Position numbers and translations under genes: made by a program. This document shows, in pieces, positions 44,862-54,413 of a stretch of 64,000 nt of DNA (its first letter is position 1; every line of letters starts with the position of its first letter). Source of the DNA: Anaerolineae bacterium (GTDB lineage: Bacteria > Chloroflexota > Anaerolineae > Aggregatilineales > Phototrophicaceae); NCBI GenBank assembly GCA_022820665.1, contig JAJEFB010000014.1, positions 1 through 64,000 of the forward strand. Direction: 5' to 3'. The notes under the pieces are model-generated. The model was not told the DNA's origin, made no database searches, and saw nothing but the letters and a program-made list of their open reading frames with translations.

Positions 44862-44948
44862 CCCGACCTCCCATACTTGACGGATGCAGGGGCTAGGGGC
44901 ACAATGCAATTAAGGTTCCAAGTGTAGCATACATAAGGCGATATTCGA

Positions 44949-45233
44949 GTGAAAGAAGAACAGGGTAGCAGTTTGACACGGCAACCGAGCAAGTTCATCC
45001 TCTACTGTTTGGCGATGGTTGGCGGCTTGGGCATGGCGATGATGATGGTTGCGGCGATGGTTGGTGTAATTTATGGTGGCGGTCTCGACGCCGAATCGAC
45101 GCATACGCTCGGTTTGCTGCTGGTCAGCGGCTTGCTATTGCTAGTCGTTGCCATCTGTTTCTGGCTGGGCTGGGTGCGTCCCTTTGAACGCTTCGACGAT
45201 ATCAACGTTCCCGCCGAACCCGAACATCACTAA
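44949..45233 (+). CDS. Small two-helix membrane protein
   Basis: 94 residues starting at GTG. A basic, polar N-terminus is followed by two hydrophobic segments (about 19-43 and 53-74) joined by a short Gly/Asp loop, with a cytoplasmic tail containing the Pro-Glu-His end. No family recognised. It starts a plus-strand run with the next gene and era. Confidence 0.6.
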   Translation: MKEEQGSSLTRQPSKFILYCLAMVGGLGMAMMMVAAMVGVIYGGGLDAESTHTLGLLLVSGLLLLVVAICFWLGWVRPFERFDDINVPAEPEHH

Positions 45234-45241
45234 CACGCGAG

Positions 45242-45739
45242 ATGCCCGTTAATCCGATACCTCAGCGAGAACCCATCAATGAGTTGCTAACCGGAATCGT
45301 CTCGCGTTTCGACGGTTCTTTCTTCCTGTCGTCGCGCGCACTGCCGCAAGCAGACGTCATTGTTCAGGGCGAGATTGCTCTGCGATACGGGATCCCCTAT
45401 TTGTTCAAACCGCAATGGTCCATCGTGCCGGATCTGGTCGTTCTGGATTATGGCGAAACGATGACGGGCGAGCTGGCTTGGGACTTCTTGATGGCGAGCA
45501 GTCACCTCTTTCCGCGTTCGGACGTTTTAGGCTATCGCAATGACGGCGCCGACGAGATGGTCCCGCTCAAGCAATTGGATTTCGACAGTCCCTACGACGT
45601 CTTCGTCTATCGAGCGCCCGGGGATCGAGAGCCCGTCGCGAGGCTCTCGGCGCTTATCGAGAGCGATGGTTTCCCGGAACGACTCCTGCGGCACTTGCCT
45701 CGCTTCCCCAGCTTGGATGATTGGCTGAGTCGTGGATGA
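45242..45739 (+). CDS. Unknown soluble protein upstream of era
   Basis: 165 residues, a soluble alpha/beta-like composition with strands such as ADVIVQGEIALRYG and PDLVVLDYG and a helical C-terminal part ending LDDWLSRG. No motif or family recognised. It lies eight bases after the small membrane-protein gene, and its last eight bases overlap the era start, so translation is probably coupled. It may be a lineage-specific protein tied to era by position only. Confidence 0.7.
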   Translation: MPVNPIPQREPINELLTGIVSRFDGSFFLSSRALPQADVIVQGEIALRYGIPYLFKPQWSIVPDLVVLDYGETMTGELAWDFLMASSHLFPRSDVLGYRNDGADEMVPLKQLDFDSPYDVFVYRAPGDREPVARLSALIESDGFPERLLRHLPRFPSLDDWLSRG

Positions 45740-46679
45740 GCTGGACTCGATCTTCAGCGACGACTGGAGCGAGGATCACCGTTCCGGCTTGGTGGCGGTC
45801 GTCGGACGCCCGAACGTTGGCAAATCCACGCTAATCAACGCCATACTTGGGCAAAAGATTGCCATTGTTAGCAGCAAGCCACAGACCACCCGACAGCGGC
45901 AACTGGGCATCTACACGCGAGATGACGCGCAGTTCTTGTTCGTCGATACGCCAGGCATTCACGATCCCCGCACGCGATTGGGCGACTACATGGTAAAAGT
46001 CGCTCAGAACGCGCTTCATGACGCCGATGTTATATTGTGGATCCTTGACGTTTCAGGGGCGCTGCGCGAGGAAGACACGGTCATTGCCGACGCGATCAAG
46101 CGCGCGGCGGCGAATACGCCCAAAGCGCTTGTCCTCAACAAGATTGACCTGGCAGGCGAAGATTGTGATCGCCGCGATCACCTTGCCCTAATCAAACATG
46201 ATCTTGTGTTCGAGACCAGCGCCCGCAACGGGGCCGGACTTCCTAACCTGATCGACGGCTTGATACCTTTGTTGCCCCTGGGACCGCGCTATTATCCCTC
46301 ACATCAGGTCAGTGAAAGCAATTTGCGCTTTTTGGCCGCCGAAATCATCCGCGAAAAGATTGTCGAATTGACCAGTGACGAGATTCCTTACGCGGTTGCG
46401 GTGGAAATCAGCCGCTTCAGCGAGAAGAAAGATATCAATATCATCGACGCCATCGTCTATGTCGAACGGGAATCGCAGAAGGGCATAGTCATCGGCAAGC
46501 GAGGCAAGATGATAAAGCGCATTGGCAGTGACGCGCGCGCTGACCTTGAGCGTCTACTGGAAAGGCATGTACATCTCCAAACGCGCGTGAAAGTACTGAA
46601 GAATTGGCGCAGCAACGAGCAGTTTATGAAGCGCGTTGGATACTTCCTGGGAAAAGGCAAGAAAGGTCAGCCGGGCTGA
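45732..46679 (+). CDS. era: GTPase Era
   Basis: A GTPase that binds 16S rRNA and helps small-subunit assembly. It has 315 residues. G1 GRPNVGKST, switch motif TTR, DTPGIHDP and NKID appear in order in the G domain (about 20-185). The KH domain (about 215-300) contains VIGKRGKMIKRIGSDARADLE. A GTG start overlaps the preceding gene. The gene ends facing ribF, and their coding ends overlap by 13 bases, so the two stop codons lie inside each other's frames. Confidence 0.96.
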   Translation: MDELDSIFSDDWSEDHRSGLVAVVGRPNVGKSTLINAILGQKIAIVSSKPQTTRQRQLGIYTRDDAQFLFVDTPGIHDPRTRLGDYMVKVAQNALHDADVILWILDVSGALREEDTVIADAIKRAAANTPKALVLNKIDLAGEDCDRRDHLALIKHDLVFETSARNGAGLPNLIDGLIPLLPLGPRYYPSHQVSESNLRFLAAEIIREKIVELTSDEIPYAVAVEISRFSEKKDINIIDAIVYVERESQKGIVIGKRGKMIKRIGSDARADLERLLERHVHLQTRVKVLKNWRSNEQFMKRVGYFLGKGKKGQPG

Positions 46680-47605
46680 ACTTTTTCCAGCGCAGCTTTG
46701 GCTTGCTCAATATCCAACTTGATTTGTTTCAGCAGTTCTTCAGCACCGTCAAACTTTCTCTCCGAGCGCAAGCGCGCTTCAAAACTCAGTTCTATGGACG
46801 CGCCATAAATGTCTCGGTCGAAGTCCAGCAAGTGCGCCTCGATTGACAGCCTGTCTTCGTCAAAGGTTGGCCGCATCCCGATATTGGCGGCGGCCATTAG
46901 CGTTTCCTTGCCTAATCTGGCCAGTCCCGCATAGACGCCGTTGGGCGGGATGATTTGCTCTCCCCAAACTTCGAGGTTGGCGGTTGGAACGCCAATAGTT
47001 CGGCCGCGCTGCTGTCCCATCACCACTTTGCCTTCAACTGAATAGGCGCGGCCGAGCATGCCTTTCGCCTGGCGCATCTCTCCCCGCCGTACTAGATCCC
47101 GCACCTGTGTGCTACGAATGGAATCACCGCCGGCTTCGCTCATGATCAATTCAATGGCTGTCACGCTGAATCCCTTGACTTTACCTTGCAGGCGCAGAAA
47201 CTCGACTGTTCCTTCTCGTTCGTAACCCAGGGCGAAATCCGAGCCCACCCACAATTCTTTCAAGCGCAAATGCTTAACCAGTTGATCTACGAATTGCTCA
47301 GCCCGAATATGCCTTATCTCTTCGTCGAAAGGGTGGGTGATAACAAGGTCAACGCCGAGCGCTATCAGTAGCTTCGCGCGCTGTTCTGGGGTGCTCAAAT
47401 AGTAGCGCGTGTCGACTTCTTTTAATACCTTGTCCGGATGTGGGTGAAAGGTCAAGACCACCGCAAGTCGATTGCTGGCTCGCGCCTCCTCCACCAGTCG
47501 CCTGATCATTGTCCGGTGTCCGAGGTGTACGCCGTCAAAGACGCCGATGGTCACGACAGATTCAGTTTCGATCTGAGCTTCACCGAGATGGCGCAAATGA
47601 CGCAT
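46667..47605 (-). CDS. ribF: Bifunctional riboflavin kinase/FAD synthetase
   Basis: Makes FMN and then FAD. It has 312 residues. The FAD-synthetase N-terminal nucleotidyltransferase half shows TIGVFDGVHLGHRTMI and ALGYEREG. The kinase half shows GQQRGRTIGVPTANL and PPNGVYAG, ending near VYNPG-like strands. ATG 47605 gives the usual length. The ATG at 47647 adds 14 residues. It is last in a minus-strand operon headed by nusA, a common partner of truB in many bacteria. The stop is within the era coding end. Confidence 0.95.
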   Translation of the reverse strand: MRHLRHLGEAQIETESVVTIGVFDGVHLGHRTMIRRLVEEARASNRLAVVLTFHPHPDKVLKEVDTRYYLSTPEQRAKLLIALGVDLVITHPFDEEIRHIRAEQFVDQLVKHLRLKELWVGSDFALGYEREGTVEFLRLQGKVKGFSVTAIELIMSEAGGDSIRSTQVRDLVRRGEMRQAKGMLGRAYSVEGKVVMGQQRGRTIGVPTANLEVWGEQIIPPNGVYAGLARLGKETLMAAANIGMRPTFDEDRLSIEAHLLDFDRDIYGASIELSFEARLRSERKFDGAEELLKQIKLDIEQAKAALEKVQPG

Positions 47606-47717
47606 CGGCGACCCTGTTAGTCTTCCAAGCCTGGTTTTGAAATGCACATATCGCCCCCTGGGGCCAGAAAGTCCTGACTACGGTTGAATCAAGTCCGCTC
47701 ATTCTCGGCCAATTGTA

Positions 47718-48620
47718 TCAACTTCGGCCGAGAAATACTTTATGCGGTTTCCAAAATTCGTCTTGGGGGACCAGGACCGCCGCCAGTCGCTTGTCGCAGC
47801 TGAAAGCGAATACGCGCTCGGCGTCCAAACGGGCGCGTCGAGCAATCTTTCGCCCATTTTGGATTCTCGACAATTCGTCTTTTGACAGCGTCACACAGCT
47901 TTGTTCCGCCAGCGCGACATGCGGTGGGATGATGTGCCGCCACCAGTTTGCTTCGTTTAGCACGGTATCGAGTGCCACACTGTCGCCGAGCGTAAACTGT
48001 CCGCTGGAACGACGTTGCAAGCCGGAGAGATATGCGCCGATTCCTAGCGCTTGACCCAGGTCGTGAGCCAAGCTGCGAATATAAGTGCCGGCGCTGCATG
48101 TCACGTCAAGTTCAAGCAGCGGGTCATTCCACCGTAATACGTTGATGCTGTCAATGCGTACAGGTCTTGGCTCGCGTTCGATTGATTGACCCTGGCGCGC
48201 CAATTCATAGAGCTTGCGGCCCTTGACTTTGATCGCGCTGTACATGGGCGGAACCTGCAGTATCTCGCCGGTGAATGAAGTGATTGCTTCTTTAATATCG
48301 ACGAGTTCTATGCCTCCGGTTTCGACCGGGCTCTCGTCAATTTCGCCGCCGCTGTCGTATGTAGAGCTTGTTTGTCCCAGCGTAACACTGGCGCGGTAAG
48401 ACTTGCGTCCCGGCATGATATATTCACTCAAGCGGGTCGCCTTGCCCAAGCAGACGATCAGCACGCCGCTAGCCAAGGGATCAAGCGTGCCGGCGTGACC
48501 TACTTTCTTCGCTCCGGTCAGTTCTCGATATCGCCGGCGCACAAGCGCGACAACATCGTGACTGGTATAGTGAAGCGGCTTGTCAACATTGAGAAAACCT
48601 GAATGATCAATTTCACGCAA
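47718..48620 (-). CDS. truB: tRNA pseudouridine-55 synthase
   Basis: Makes pseudouridine 55 in the T loop of tRNAs. It has 300 residues. The catalytic block GHAGTLDPLASGVLIVCLGKATRL contains the nucleophilic Asp. YRASVTLGQTSSTYDSGGEI and CSAGTYIRSLAHDLG are the other conserved parts. A C-terminal PUA-like domain is weak. The start is TTG 48620, overlapping the nrnA stop by eight bases, with GGGGAC upstream. It is in the nusA-infB operon, as in many bacteria. Confidence 0.95.
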   Translation of the reverse strand: MREIDHSGFLNVDKPLHYTSHDVVALVRRRYRELTGAKKVGHAGTLDPLASGVLIVCLGKATRLSEYIMPGRKSYRASVTLGQTSSTYDSGGEIDESPVETGGIELVDIKEAITSFTGEILQVPPMYSAIKVKGRKLYELARQGQSIEREPRPVRIDSINVLRWNDPLLELDVTCSAGTYIRSLAHDLGQALGIGAYLSGLQRRSSGQFTLGDSVALDTVLNEANWWRHIIPPHVALAEQSCVTLSKDELSRIQNGRKIARRARLDAERVFAFSCDKRLAAVLVPQDEFWKPHKVFLGRS

Positions 48621-49602
48621 GTCCCGAGTCCCCTGCGCTGATGACCTGATGAGCCAGGGGTATCACGCGGCTGCGTACCTGCGCCAAGGTGCCGTCCATG
48701 GTGCAGCCTGACGCCTGCGTATGCCCGCCGCCGCCGAGCTGTACAGCCAGGCTGGCGACATCGTAGCCGGGTTTGGATCGGAAGCCGACCTCCACCTGAT
48801 TGTCTGGCAATTCCTTGAAAACGATGGATACTTTCGCCTGATCGACATTTACCAAGTGGCTGACCAAGCCCCCGTCTGTCATGACGTCCAAACCGGCTTG
48901 AGAGATATTGTCGCGTGTAATCGCGGCATGGATCAGGCCATCGCTAATTGCAACCGAGGGGAAAACCAGCTTCCACAAAACTACCTCTTGGTAAGGTCGC
49001 CGGTTGAGCGTCTGCGCCATGATCTTTGAAAGGGACGCCCCTTTTTGCATCAGCGCCCTTGCGATCTCTAACGTGCGGTCGTTCGTGGCGCTAATGCGAA
49101 ATCCTTGCGTGTCGGTGACCAATCCGGTCAGCAAGGCACAGGCGGCCGATTCGGTCAGTTGGCAACCAATATAGTTAACCAGATCAAAGACTATTTCCGC
49201 GGCAGCCACCGCATCTGGCACGACTAGATTGATGTCGCCGTAGCGTGTATTCGTGGGGTGATGATCCAGATTAATAACTTTTCTGCTGTTTGCCATTCCG
49301 TATGCGCCGGCGACGCCGATTCTTTCGAGATCGCTCGAATCCACTGTGATCATCAAGTCGAATTCCCCGGCGTCGATGCTGGGCAGAATTGTCCCGCTTC
49401 CCGGCACAAATCTGAGTTCGGGAGGCGCGCCGTCGTCAATGACGGCTGTGACATCCTTGTCCAAGGCGCGCATCGTTTCGCTGATTCCCAATAGTGAACC
49501 TACGGCATCGCCGTCCGGGGCGATGTGCGAAATCGCAAGAATTGTCCTGGCGGTTTTGATGGCATCGGCGGCGGCCTGCCACGGTGACTCAATTGTCTGC
49601 AT
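48613..49602 (-). CDS. nrnA: Bifunctional oligoribonuclease/PAP phosphatase NrnA
   Basis: A DHH/DHHA1 phosphodiesterase that degrades nano-RNAs and 3'-phosphoadenosine 5'-phosphate. It has 329 residues. DHH motifs: SHIAPDGDAVGSLLG, MITVDSSDLERIG and NLDHHPTNTRYGD. The DHHA1 motif GGGGHTQASG is near residue 300. PAP is the by-product of the PAPS-dependent sulfotransferase family represented at 34810, so the two could be metabolically linked. The gene overlaps rbfA by 14 bases and truB by eight. Confidence 0.93.
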   Translation of the reverse strand: MQTIESPWQAAADAIKTARTILAISHIAPDGDAVGSLLGISETMRALDKDVTAVIDDGAPPELRFVPGSGTILPSIDAGEFDLMITVDSSDLERIGVAGAYGMANSRKVINLDHHPTNTRYGDINLVVPDAVAAAEIVFDLVNYIGCQLTESAACALLTGLVTDTQGFRISATNDRTLEIARALMQKGASLSKIMAQTLNRRPYQEVVLWKLVFPSVAISDGLIHAAITRDNISQAGLDVMTDGGLVSHLVNVDQAKVSIVFKELPDNQVEVGFRSKPGYDVASLAVQLGGGGHTQASGCTMDGTLAQVRSRVIPLAHQVISAGDSGLA

Positions 49603-49963
49603 TTAGACCGCTCTCGGACTCGGGCGGGATCTCGAGATTTGAGATAAGCTGGTTGATTCGTTCCGCATGCTCCAGAGTATGATCCCAATGGAAATGCAAT
49701 TCCGGCGTGTTGCGCAGACGGATGCGTTTACCCACTTCGCGCCGCAGGAATCCATTGGCGCGGCGCAATCCTGTCATCACCGAATCTTGCCGGCTCTCGT
49801 CACCCATCGCGCTGACGTAGATCTTGGCAACCATCAGTTCCGGGTCCAGCTGAACCTCGGTTACGGTGATGCCTTGCAAGCGCGGATCTGCGATTTCACG
49901 TAAAAGCAACTGGCTCAGGATTTGCTGAATCCGATCGCTCATGCGGCCTTGTTTGATTGACAT
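49589..49963 (-). CDS. rbfA: Ribosome-binding factor A
   Basis: A 30S maturation factor that binds the 16S 5' helix. It has 124 residues with the KH-like fold: DRIQQILSQLLLREIADPRL, VTEVQLDPELMVAKIYVS and LRRANGFLRREVGKRIRLRNTPELHFHWD, all typical. A short acidic C-terminal tail ends ESGLNADN. It lies 14 bases after infB and overlaps nrnA. Confidence 0.95.
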   Translation of the reverse strand: MSIKQGRMSDRIQQILSQLLLREIADPRLQGITVTEVQLDPELMVAKIYVSAMGDESRQDSVMTGLRRANGFLRREVGKRIRLRNTPELHFHWDHTLEHAERINQLISNLEIPPESESGLNADN

Positions 49964-49977
49964 GCGCTTCTTTCAGC

Positions 49978-51789
49978 TTAATTGATACGAACGCGAACGA
50001 AAAACTCGATGATATCGCCTTCTTCGAAGTCGCTGACACCGGCCAGGCCAATCCCGCATTCAAAGCCGGATCGGACTTCGCGCACATCGTCCTGGAAGCG
50101 CTTTAGCGAGCTGACGTTTACGCCGTCGATGATAATTCTGTCGCCTCGCTTTAACCGCGCCTTGGCATTGCGCCTCGCTTCGCCTTCCTTAATCATGCTG
50201 CCGGCAATGACCCCGCCACGGGGGATCTTAAAGGTCTGGCGCACTTCGGCAAGTCCCACCACCTGGTCACCGAACTTGGGCTCGAGCATACCGTGCAATG
50301 CCAATTCAATGTCTTCAAAGAGCTTGTATATGACATCATACTTGCGGATCTCCACGCCCTGCGCTTCGGCTGAAGATTGCGCGGGATTGTCTACGCCGAC
50401 GTTGAAGCCAACAATGATCGCATTGGACGCGCTTGCCAACATGACGTCGGATTCAGTGATGCGACCGACTTCCTGGCGCAGCACGCGGACTTCTATGCCT
50501 TCTTCGTTACGTTGCGAGATGTTCTTGAGTTCGTCAGTGATGGGTTGGATGGACCCCTGGACATCAGTCTTCAAAACCATCGCCAATTCTTTGGCATCGC
50601 CGGATTGGAATTGATTGAACAGATCTTCAAGCGTCATAGCGGCTTGAACGGGTCCGCTCACCTGACGAATCCGTTCCTGCTGTCGCCGATCTTCTGCTAT
50701 GCCGCGCGCAATTTTGTCGTTCGCTACAGTCTCGAAAAACACGCCGGGCGCCGGCGGCGCGTCCAAGCCTAACACGGATACGGGCATAGATGGAATCGCT
50801 CGCTTTACCGGGTTGCCGGCGGAATCAAACATGGCTTTGACTCTGCCGTAGGACGTCCCGGCCACGATGACGTCTCCACGTTTCATCGTACCGTTCATGA
50901 CCAGCAGCGTTGCCATCGTCCCGCGACTTCGGTCCACCTCGGCTTCGATCACAGTGCCGCGCAATGTACCTTGTGGATTGCCTACGATGGAATTGTCGTC
51001 CGCCACCAAGACAAGCGCCTCTAGGAGATCTTCGATGCCCACGCCATTGAGAGAATCTACCGGAACCATCATGGTGGAACCATCCCAATCGTCCGGGATT
51101 AGGTCGAGTTCCGCCAGTTGTTGTTTGACCATATCGGCATTGGCGTTGTTCCGGTCAATCTTGGTGATGGCGACCACCAGCGGCACGTTGGCTGCGCGCG
51201 CATGATCCAGCGCTTCACGCGTGGTAGGCATGACGCCATCATCAGCAGCCACCACCAGGATAGCGATATCCGCGCCTTGGGCGCCGCGCGCGCGCATAGC
51301 GGTAAAGGCTTCGTGGCCGGGGGTATCCAGAAATGTCAGAATACGTCCATCATGCTGCGCCTGATATGCGCCAATGTGTTGGGTGATGCCCCCCGCTTCG
51401 CCTTCCGCGACCGCGGTCTTGCGGATCGTGTCCAGCAGCGTGGTCTTTCCATGGTCGACATGGCCCAGAATCGTGATGATCGGCGGACGCGCGATTAGCG
51501 TATCAGGCGTCTCGCCCAGATACATGGCGCTCCATTTTTCTTCACGTTCTTCGGCGCGTTTTTCTTCTTCTTCGGCAGCGGCAACCGCGCTTGCGGATTG
51601 AGCGGTGAAGCCCATCTCTTCGATAACGATAGCCGCCGTATCGAAGTCGATTTGCTGGTTTATTGACGCCATGATGCCGTTGGTAATCAACCGCTTCATC
51701 ACGTCGATGGGACTGGAATCAATCAGTTCGGCAAGTTCGCGTACTGTCAAGAAATCGGGAACAAGAATCACGTTCGAAGTCTCTACCAT
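49978..51789 (-). CDS. infB: Translation initiation factor IF-2
   Basis: A GTPase that places initiator fMet-tRNA on the 30S and joins subunits. It has 603 residues, short because the long N-terminal extension of many bacteria is missing. An IF2_N domain covers about 8-65. G motifs [22 protein letters not shown] and TKIDR lie at about 110-230. Domains II-IV follow and end with the beta-barrel RGDRIIIDG and [11 protein letters not shown] strong Shine-Dalgarno (AAGGAGGT) sits four bases before the ATG. It is part of the nusA-ylxR-infB-rbfA set. Confidence 0.98.
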   Translation of the reverse strand: MVETSNVILVPDFLTVRELAELIDSSPIDVMKRLITNGIMASINQQIDFDTAAIVIEEMGFTAQSASAVAAAEEEEKRAEEREEKWSAMYLGETPDTLIARPPIITILGHVDHGKTTLLDTIRKTAVAEGEAGGITQHIGAYQAQHDGRILTFLDTPGHEAFTAMRARGAQGADIAILVVAADDGVMPTTREALDHARAANVPLVVAITKIDRNNANADMVKQQLAELDLIPDDWDGSTMMVPVDSLNGVGIEDLLEALVLVADDNSIVGNPQGTLRGTVIEAEVDRSRGTMATLLVMNGTMKRGDVIVAGTSYGRVKAMFDSAGNPVKRAIPSMPVSVLGLDAPPAPGVFFETVANDKIARGIAEDRRQQERIRQVSGPVQAAMTLEDLFNQFQSGDAKELAMVLKTDVQGSIQPITDELKNISQRNEEGIEVRVLRQEVGRITESDVMLASASNAIIVGFNVGVDNPAQSSAEAQGVEIRKYDVIYKLFEDIELALHGMLEPKFGDQVVGLAEVRQTFKIPRGGVIAGSMIKEGEARRNAKARLKRGDRIIIDGVNVSSLKRFQDDVREVRSGFECGIGLAGVSDFEEGDIIEFFVRVRIN

Positions 51790-51793
51790 ACCT

Positions 51794-51801
51794 ACCTCCT
51801 T
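51794..51801 (-). promoter_or_regulatory. Strong Shine-Dalgarno of infB
   Basis: A full AAGGAGGT on the minus strand, four bases before the infB ATG. It fixes the start codon and is the best-matched ribosome site I saw in the window. Confidence 0.85.
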
Positions 51802-51861
51802 CAGTTTTGGAGCACTGTCCGGGGCAGGATATGCGGTCCTGCCGGTTCTAGCGGGTGGTCG

Positions 51862-52122
51862 TCATGTTGGTTTCATATGCCGCAAATAGCTACGATCGTC
51901 ATCATGTAATTCCCGGCGCAGCGCTGCGTCCAAGACCGCGCGTGTCGCAGCGGCATCCCAGCAATTTGCTTTGCCGCACAGATATGCCCCGCGCCCGTTC
52001 ATTTTTCCACTCTCGTCGATTCTCAGGTTACTGTCGACGAATACAAGCCGAGTCAAGCTCCTCTTGTCCATCTTCTCACGACAGACCACGCAACTACGTT
52101 GCGGACGATGCTTGCTGCCCAC
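51862..52122 (-). CDS. YlxR/RnpM-type RNA-binding protein (DUF448)
   Basis: 86 residues, basic. The family pattern is complete: RSCVVCREKMDKRSLTRLV, then GRGAYLCGKANCWDAA. In related bacteria YlxR (RnpM) binds RNase P RNA and sits between nusA and infB, as here. It starts with GTG at 52122 preceded by AAAGGAG, which supports the choice. Confidence 0.95.
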   Translation of the reverse strand: MGSKHRPQRSCVVCREKMDKRSLTRLVFVDSNLRIDESGKMNGRGAYLCGKANCWDAAATRAVLDAALRRELHDDDRSYLRHMKPT

Positions 52123-52153
52123 TACGCGCTCCTTTTGGATAGCGGCTCATGCG

Positions 52154-54151
52154 CTAGTAGTCGTAGTCTTCCCAGGTTTCCTCGTCCCAACTGCCGCGCC
52201 GCCCCTTGCGTCGCCGTTTGGCGATGACTTCGCCGCTCTTCTCGTCCAAGACCAGTTGACGACGTTTTTGACGATCCTTGCGCCGCTGTTTCTTGCCCTT
52301 GCTGCGATCCAGTTCGAACCCGGCTTCGTCTTCTTCCGCTTCGAATTGCCCGCCGTCAGGGCTGTCCGGTCGGGGACCTTCTTTGCTTGGAACCGCAACG
52401 GGCACTTGATCAACAGCACCGGTTTCGGCAATTGCCACGCCGGCGACGGCTGGTTCCAATGTCTCTTGCGGGATTGGCTGTCCAAAAGCGTCCAGCAGGA
52501 CATCTTGTTCCGCGGATTCTTCCCCGGCGCCGTCTTCGGCGCTTTTTTCCTGCTGCGCTTCTACCGCATCGCTTGCTGCCGCTTCATCGTCGGGCTCAAC
52601 TGCCTCTTCGTCATCCTCAATTGAAATCGCTTCCAGGAGCAAGGCGTCGATGTCCGCAGCCATGACGGAGTCGAGCGCAGCCTGGACTTCGGCCATCGGC
52701 TCGCCTTCCACGGCGCTGAGCTTGCGAGCCACGATTTCTTCGTCAACCAGGCAAGAAAGCATGGCCTCGCCAACGTTTTCATAAGGCTCGAGGATATCGA
52801 GAATCTCCTGAGATACCGCCAGCACATCCAGAGGCAACTCGAACAATTGCGGAGTCAGGGTGGCTTTGACCGCTTTACGCTCGCGCAGGTAAATCTCTCG
52901 GGCCTCGTTACGCTGCTCTTGCAAGAGCTGTTCGACAACTTCTGCAAAGCGACCCAGTGTCTTGTACTCCTCTGGCATGACGGTCAGTTCCATGCTCTTC
53001 TTTTCCATGATGCGCAGCGACTCGGCAACCATATCGGCATGCTTTTCCGTCAATACATCCAGAGGCGGTACATCGAGATTCTCCAGCGCGCCTTGGACCG
53101 TTTCCGTCACGCTCTTGATGTCGATGCGCCAGCCGGTAAGCTTGGCGGCCAAACGCGCGTTTTGACCTTCGCGACCAATTGCAAGCGACAATTGGTCGTC
53201 GGGGACAATGACAACAGCCGTCTTGCCGTCGACGGGGTCGTCATCCAGAAAGACGCCGGTCACCCGTGCCGGGCTCAAGGCTTTCGAAATGAAGGCGACG
53301 GCGTCGGTATTCCATTCAATGACATCGATCTTTTCGTTGTGCAGTTCCTTCACAATATTTTGTATGCGGATACCGCGCATGCCGACGCAGGCGCCTACCG
53401 GATCAATGCCATCTTGCAATGCCGAGACCGCCACCTTGGATCGATGACCCGCTTCGCGCGCGATGTTCTTGATCTCGACCTGTCCGTTGTATATCTCGGG
53501 CACTTCATATTCCAGCAGCCGGCGCAACATATTGCGATGAGCGCGGCTCACCAGGATTTGCGGCCCGCGATTACTCTTCTTGACTTCCATAATATAAACG
53601 CGGATTTTTTCGTGCGTGCGATAACGTTCGCCCGGTATTTGTTGCTGGCGAATTAGATCAGCCTCCGCGCGACCCAGGCTCAGCGTTACCTGTTTTGAGT
53701 TGACGCTTTGCACGGTACCCGTGATCAAGTCACCCTCGCGGTTAATGAACTCGTCGTACAAAGCGTTGCGTTCCGCTTCACGGATTTTCTGCAAGATGAC
53801 TTGTTTGGCGGTTTGGGCGGCGATACGTCCAAAGCTCTTGGTCGTATGCTCGACTTGAACCATCACGACATCGTGAATCTCCGCTTCCGGATTGTAGAAC
53901 CGGGCCGCCTCCAGCGTCACTTCGGTTGCATCGGTCAAGACGTCATCGACCACCTCTTTTTCCACAAAGACCTTGGCGCGGCCTGTATCGGGATCAATCT
54001 CAGCTTCAATCTCTTGTGCCGAACTCGCGCCCGAGTCTTTGCGATATGCCGAAACCAACGCGCTTTCCAAAGCTTCCAGCACAACCTCTTCTGGAAGATC
54101 GCGCAATTGGGATATCTCGTTGAAGGCGATTTGCAATTCATTAGAGGACAT
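52154..54151 (-). CDS. nusA: Transcription factor NusA with long C-terminal tail
   Basis: A transcription elongation, pausing and antitermination factor. It has 665 residues. The NusA N-terminal domain covers about 1-125, S1 about 135-200 with EGDLITGTVQSVN, and two KH domains about 205-345 with VGACVGMRGIRIQNIVKELHNEKIDV. After residue 345 there is a long tail (about 300 residues) of helical, then acidic, then highly basic residues (KGKKQRRKDRQKRR) ending in EETWEDYDY. Most bacterial NusA stop near 350-500 residues. No rimP gene is seen upstream. GGAG lies about 9-10 bases before the ATG, and the operon starts here after a terminator. Confidence 0.95.
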   Translation of the reverse strand: MSSNELQIAFNEISQLRDLPEEVVLEALESALVSAYRKDSGASSAQEIEAEIDPDTGRAKVFVEKEVVDDVLTDATEVTLEAARFYNPEAEIHDVVMVQVEHTTKSFGRIAAQTAKQVILQKIREAERNALYDEFINREGDLITGTVQSVNSKQVTLSLGRAEADLIRQQQIPGERYRTHEKIRVYIMEVKKSNRGPQILVSRAHRNMLRRLLEYEVPEIYNGQVEIKNIAREAGHRSKVAVSALQDGIDPVGACVGMRGIRIQNIVKELHNEKIDVIEWNTDAVAFISKALSPARVTGVFLDDDPVDGKTAVVIVPDDQLSLAIGREGQNARLAAKLTGWRIDIKSVTETVQGALENLDVPPLDVLTEKHADMVAESLRIMEKKSMELTVMPEEYKTLGRFAEVVEQLLQEQRNEAREIYLRERKAVKATLTPQLFELPLDVLAVSQEILDILEPYENVGEAMLSCLVDEEIVARKLSAVEGEPMAEVQAALDSVMAADIDALLLEAISIEDDEEAVEPDDEAAASDAVEAQQEKSAEDGAGEESAEQDVLLDAFGQPIPQETLEPAVAGVAIAETGAVDQVPVAVPSKEGPRPDSPDGGQFEAEEDEAGFELDRSKGKKQRRKDRQKRRQLVLDEKSGEVIAKRRRKGRRGSWDEETWEDYDY

Positions 54152-54285
54152 CGTATTTCACTCCGAAAGCCAAGTTGCCGCTTTCAATTGCTGTGTCTTG
54201 CTCTCCGAAACTCCGCGCCAACATATTTTGCGGTTTTCCTTGCCTGTTTCAACGGCAGAGGCGAACAAGATCGCAATATAAAACG

Positions 54286-54308
54286 AAAAGTGGGGGCTGC
54301 CCACTTTT
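54286..54308. terminator. Strong intrinsic terminator before nusA
   Basis: A 9-bp stem AAAAGTGGG/CCCACTTTT with a 5-base loop. On the minus strand it ends the transcript of the Agl23-like gene (TTTTCGTTTT after the stem) and isolates the nusA operon. The plus strand also reads a run of seven T. Confidence 0.8.
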
Positions 54309-54413
54309 TTTGCGAAATCTTACTTATGACTGAATTTTATCATGACGGCGCAAAATCGTCAAGATCGGGCTGCATACGCTCCATGACTTGACTCGTTCAT
54401 AGACGCAGATGAT

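Noticed and set aside
52847..53656. A 269-codon plus-strand frame opposite nusA
   Set aside because: It is antisense to the S1 and KH domains of NusA, has no start signal, and its composition follows the codon pattern of nusA.
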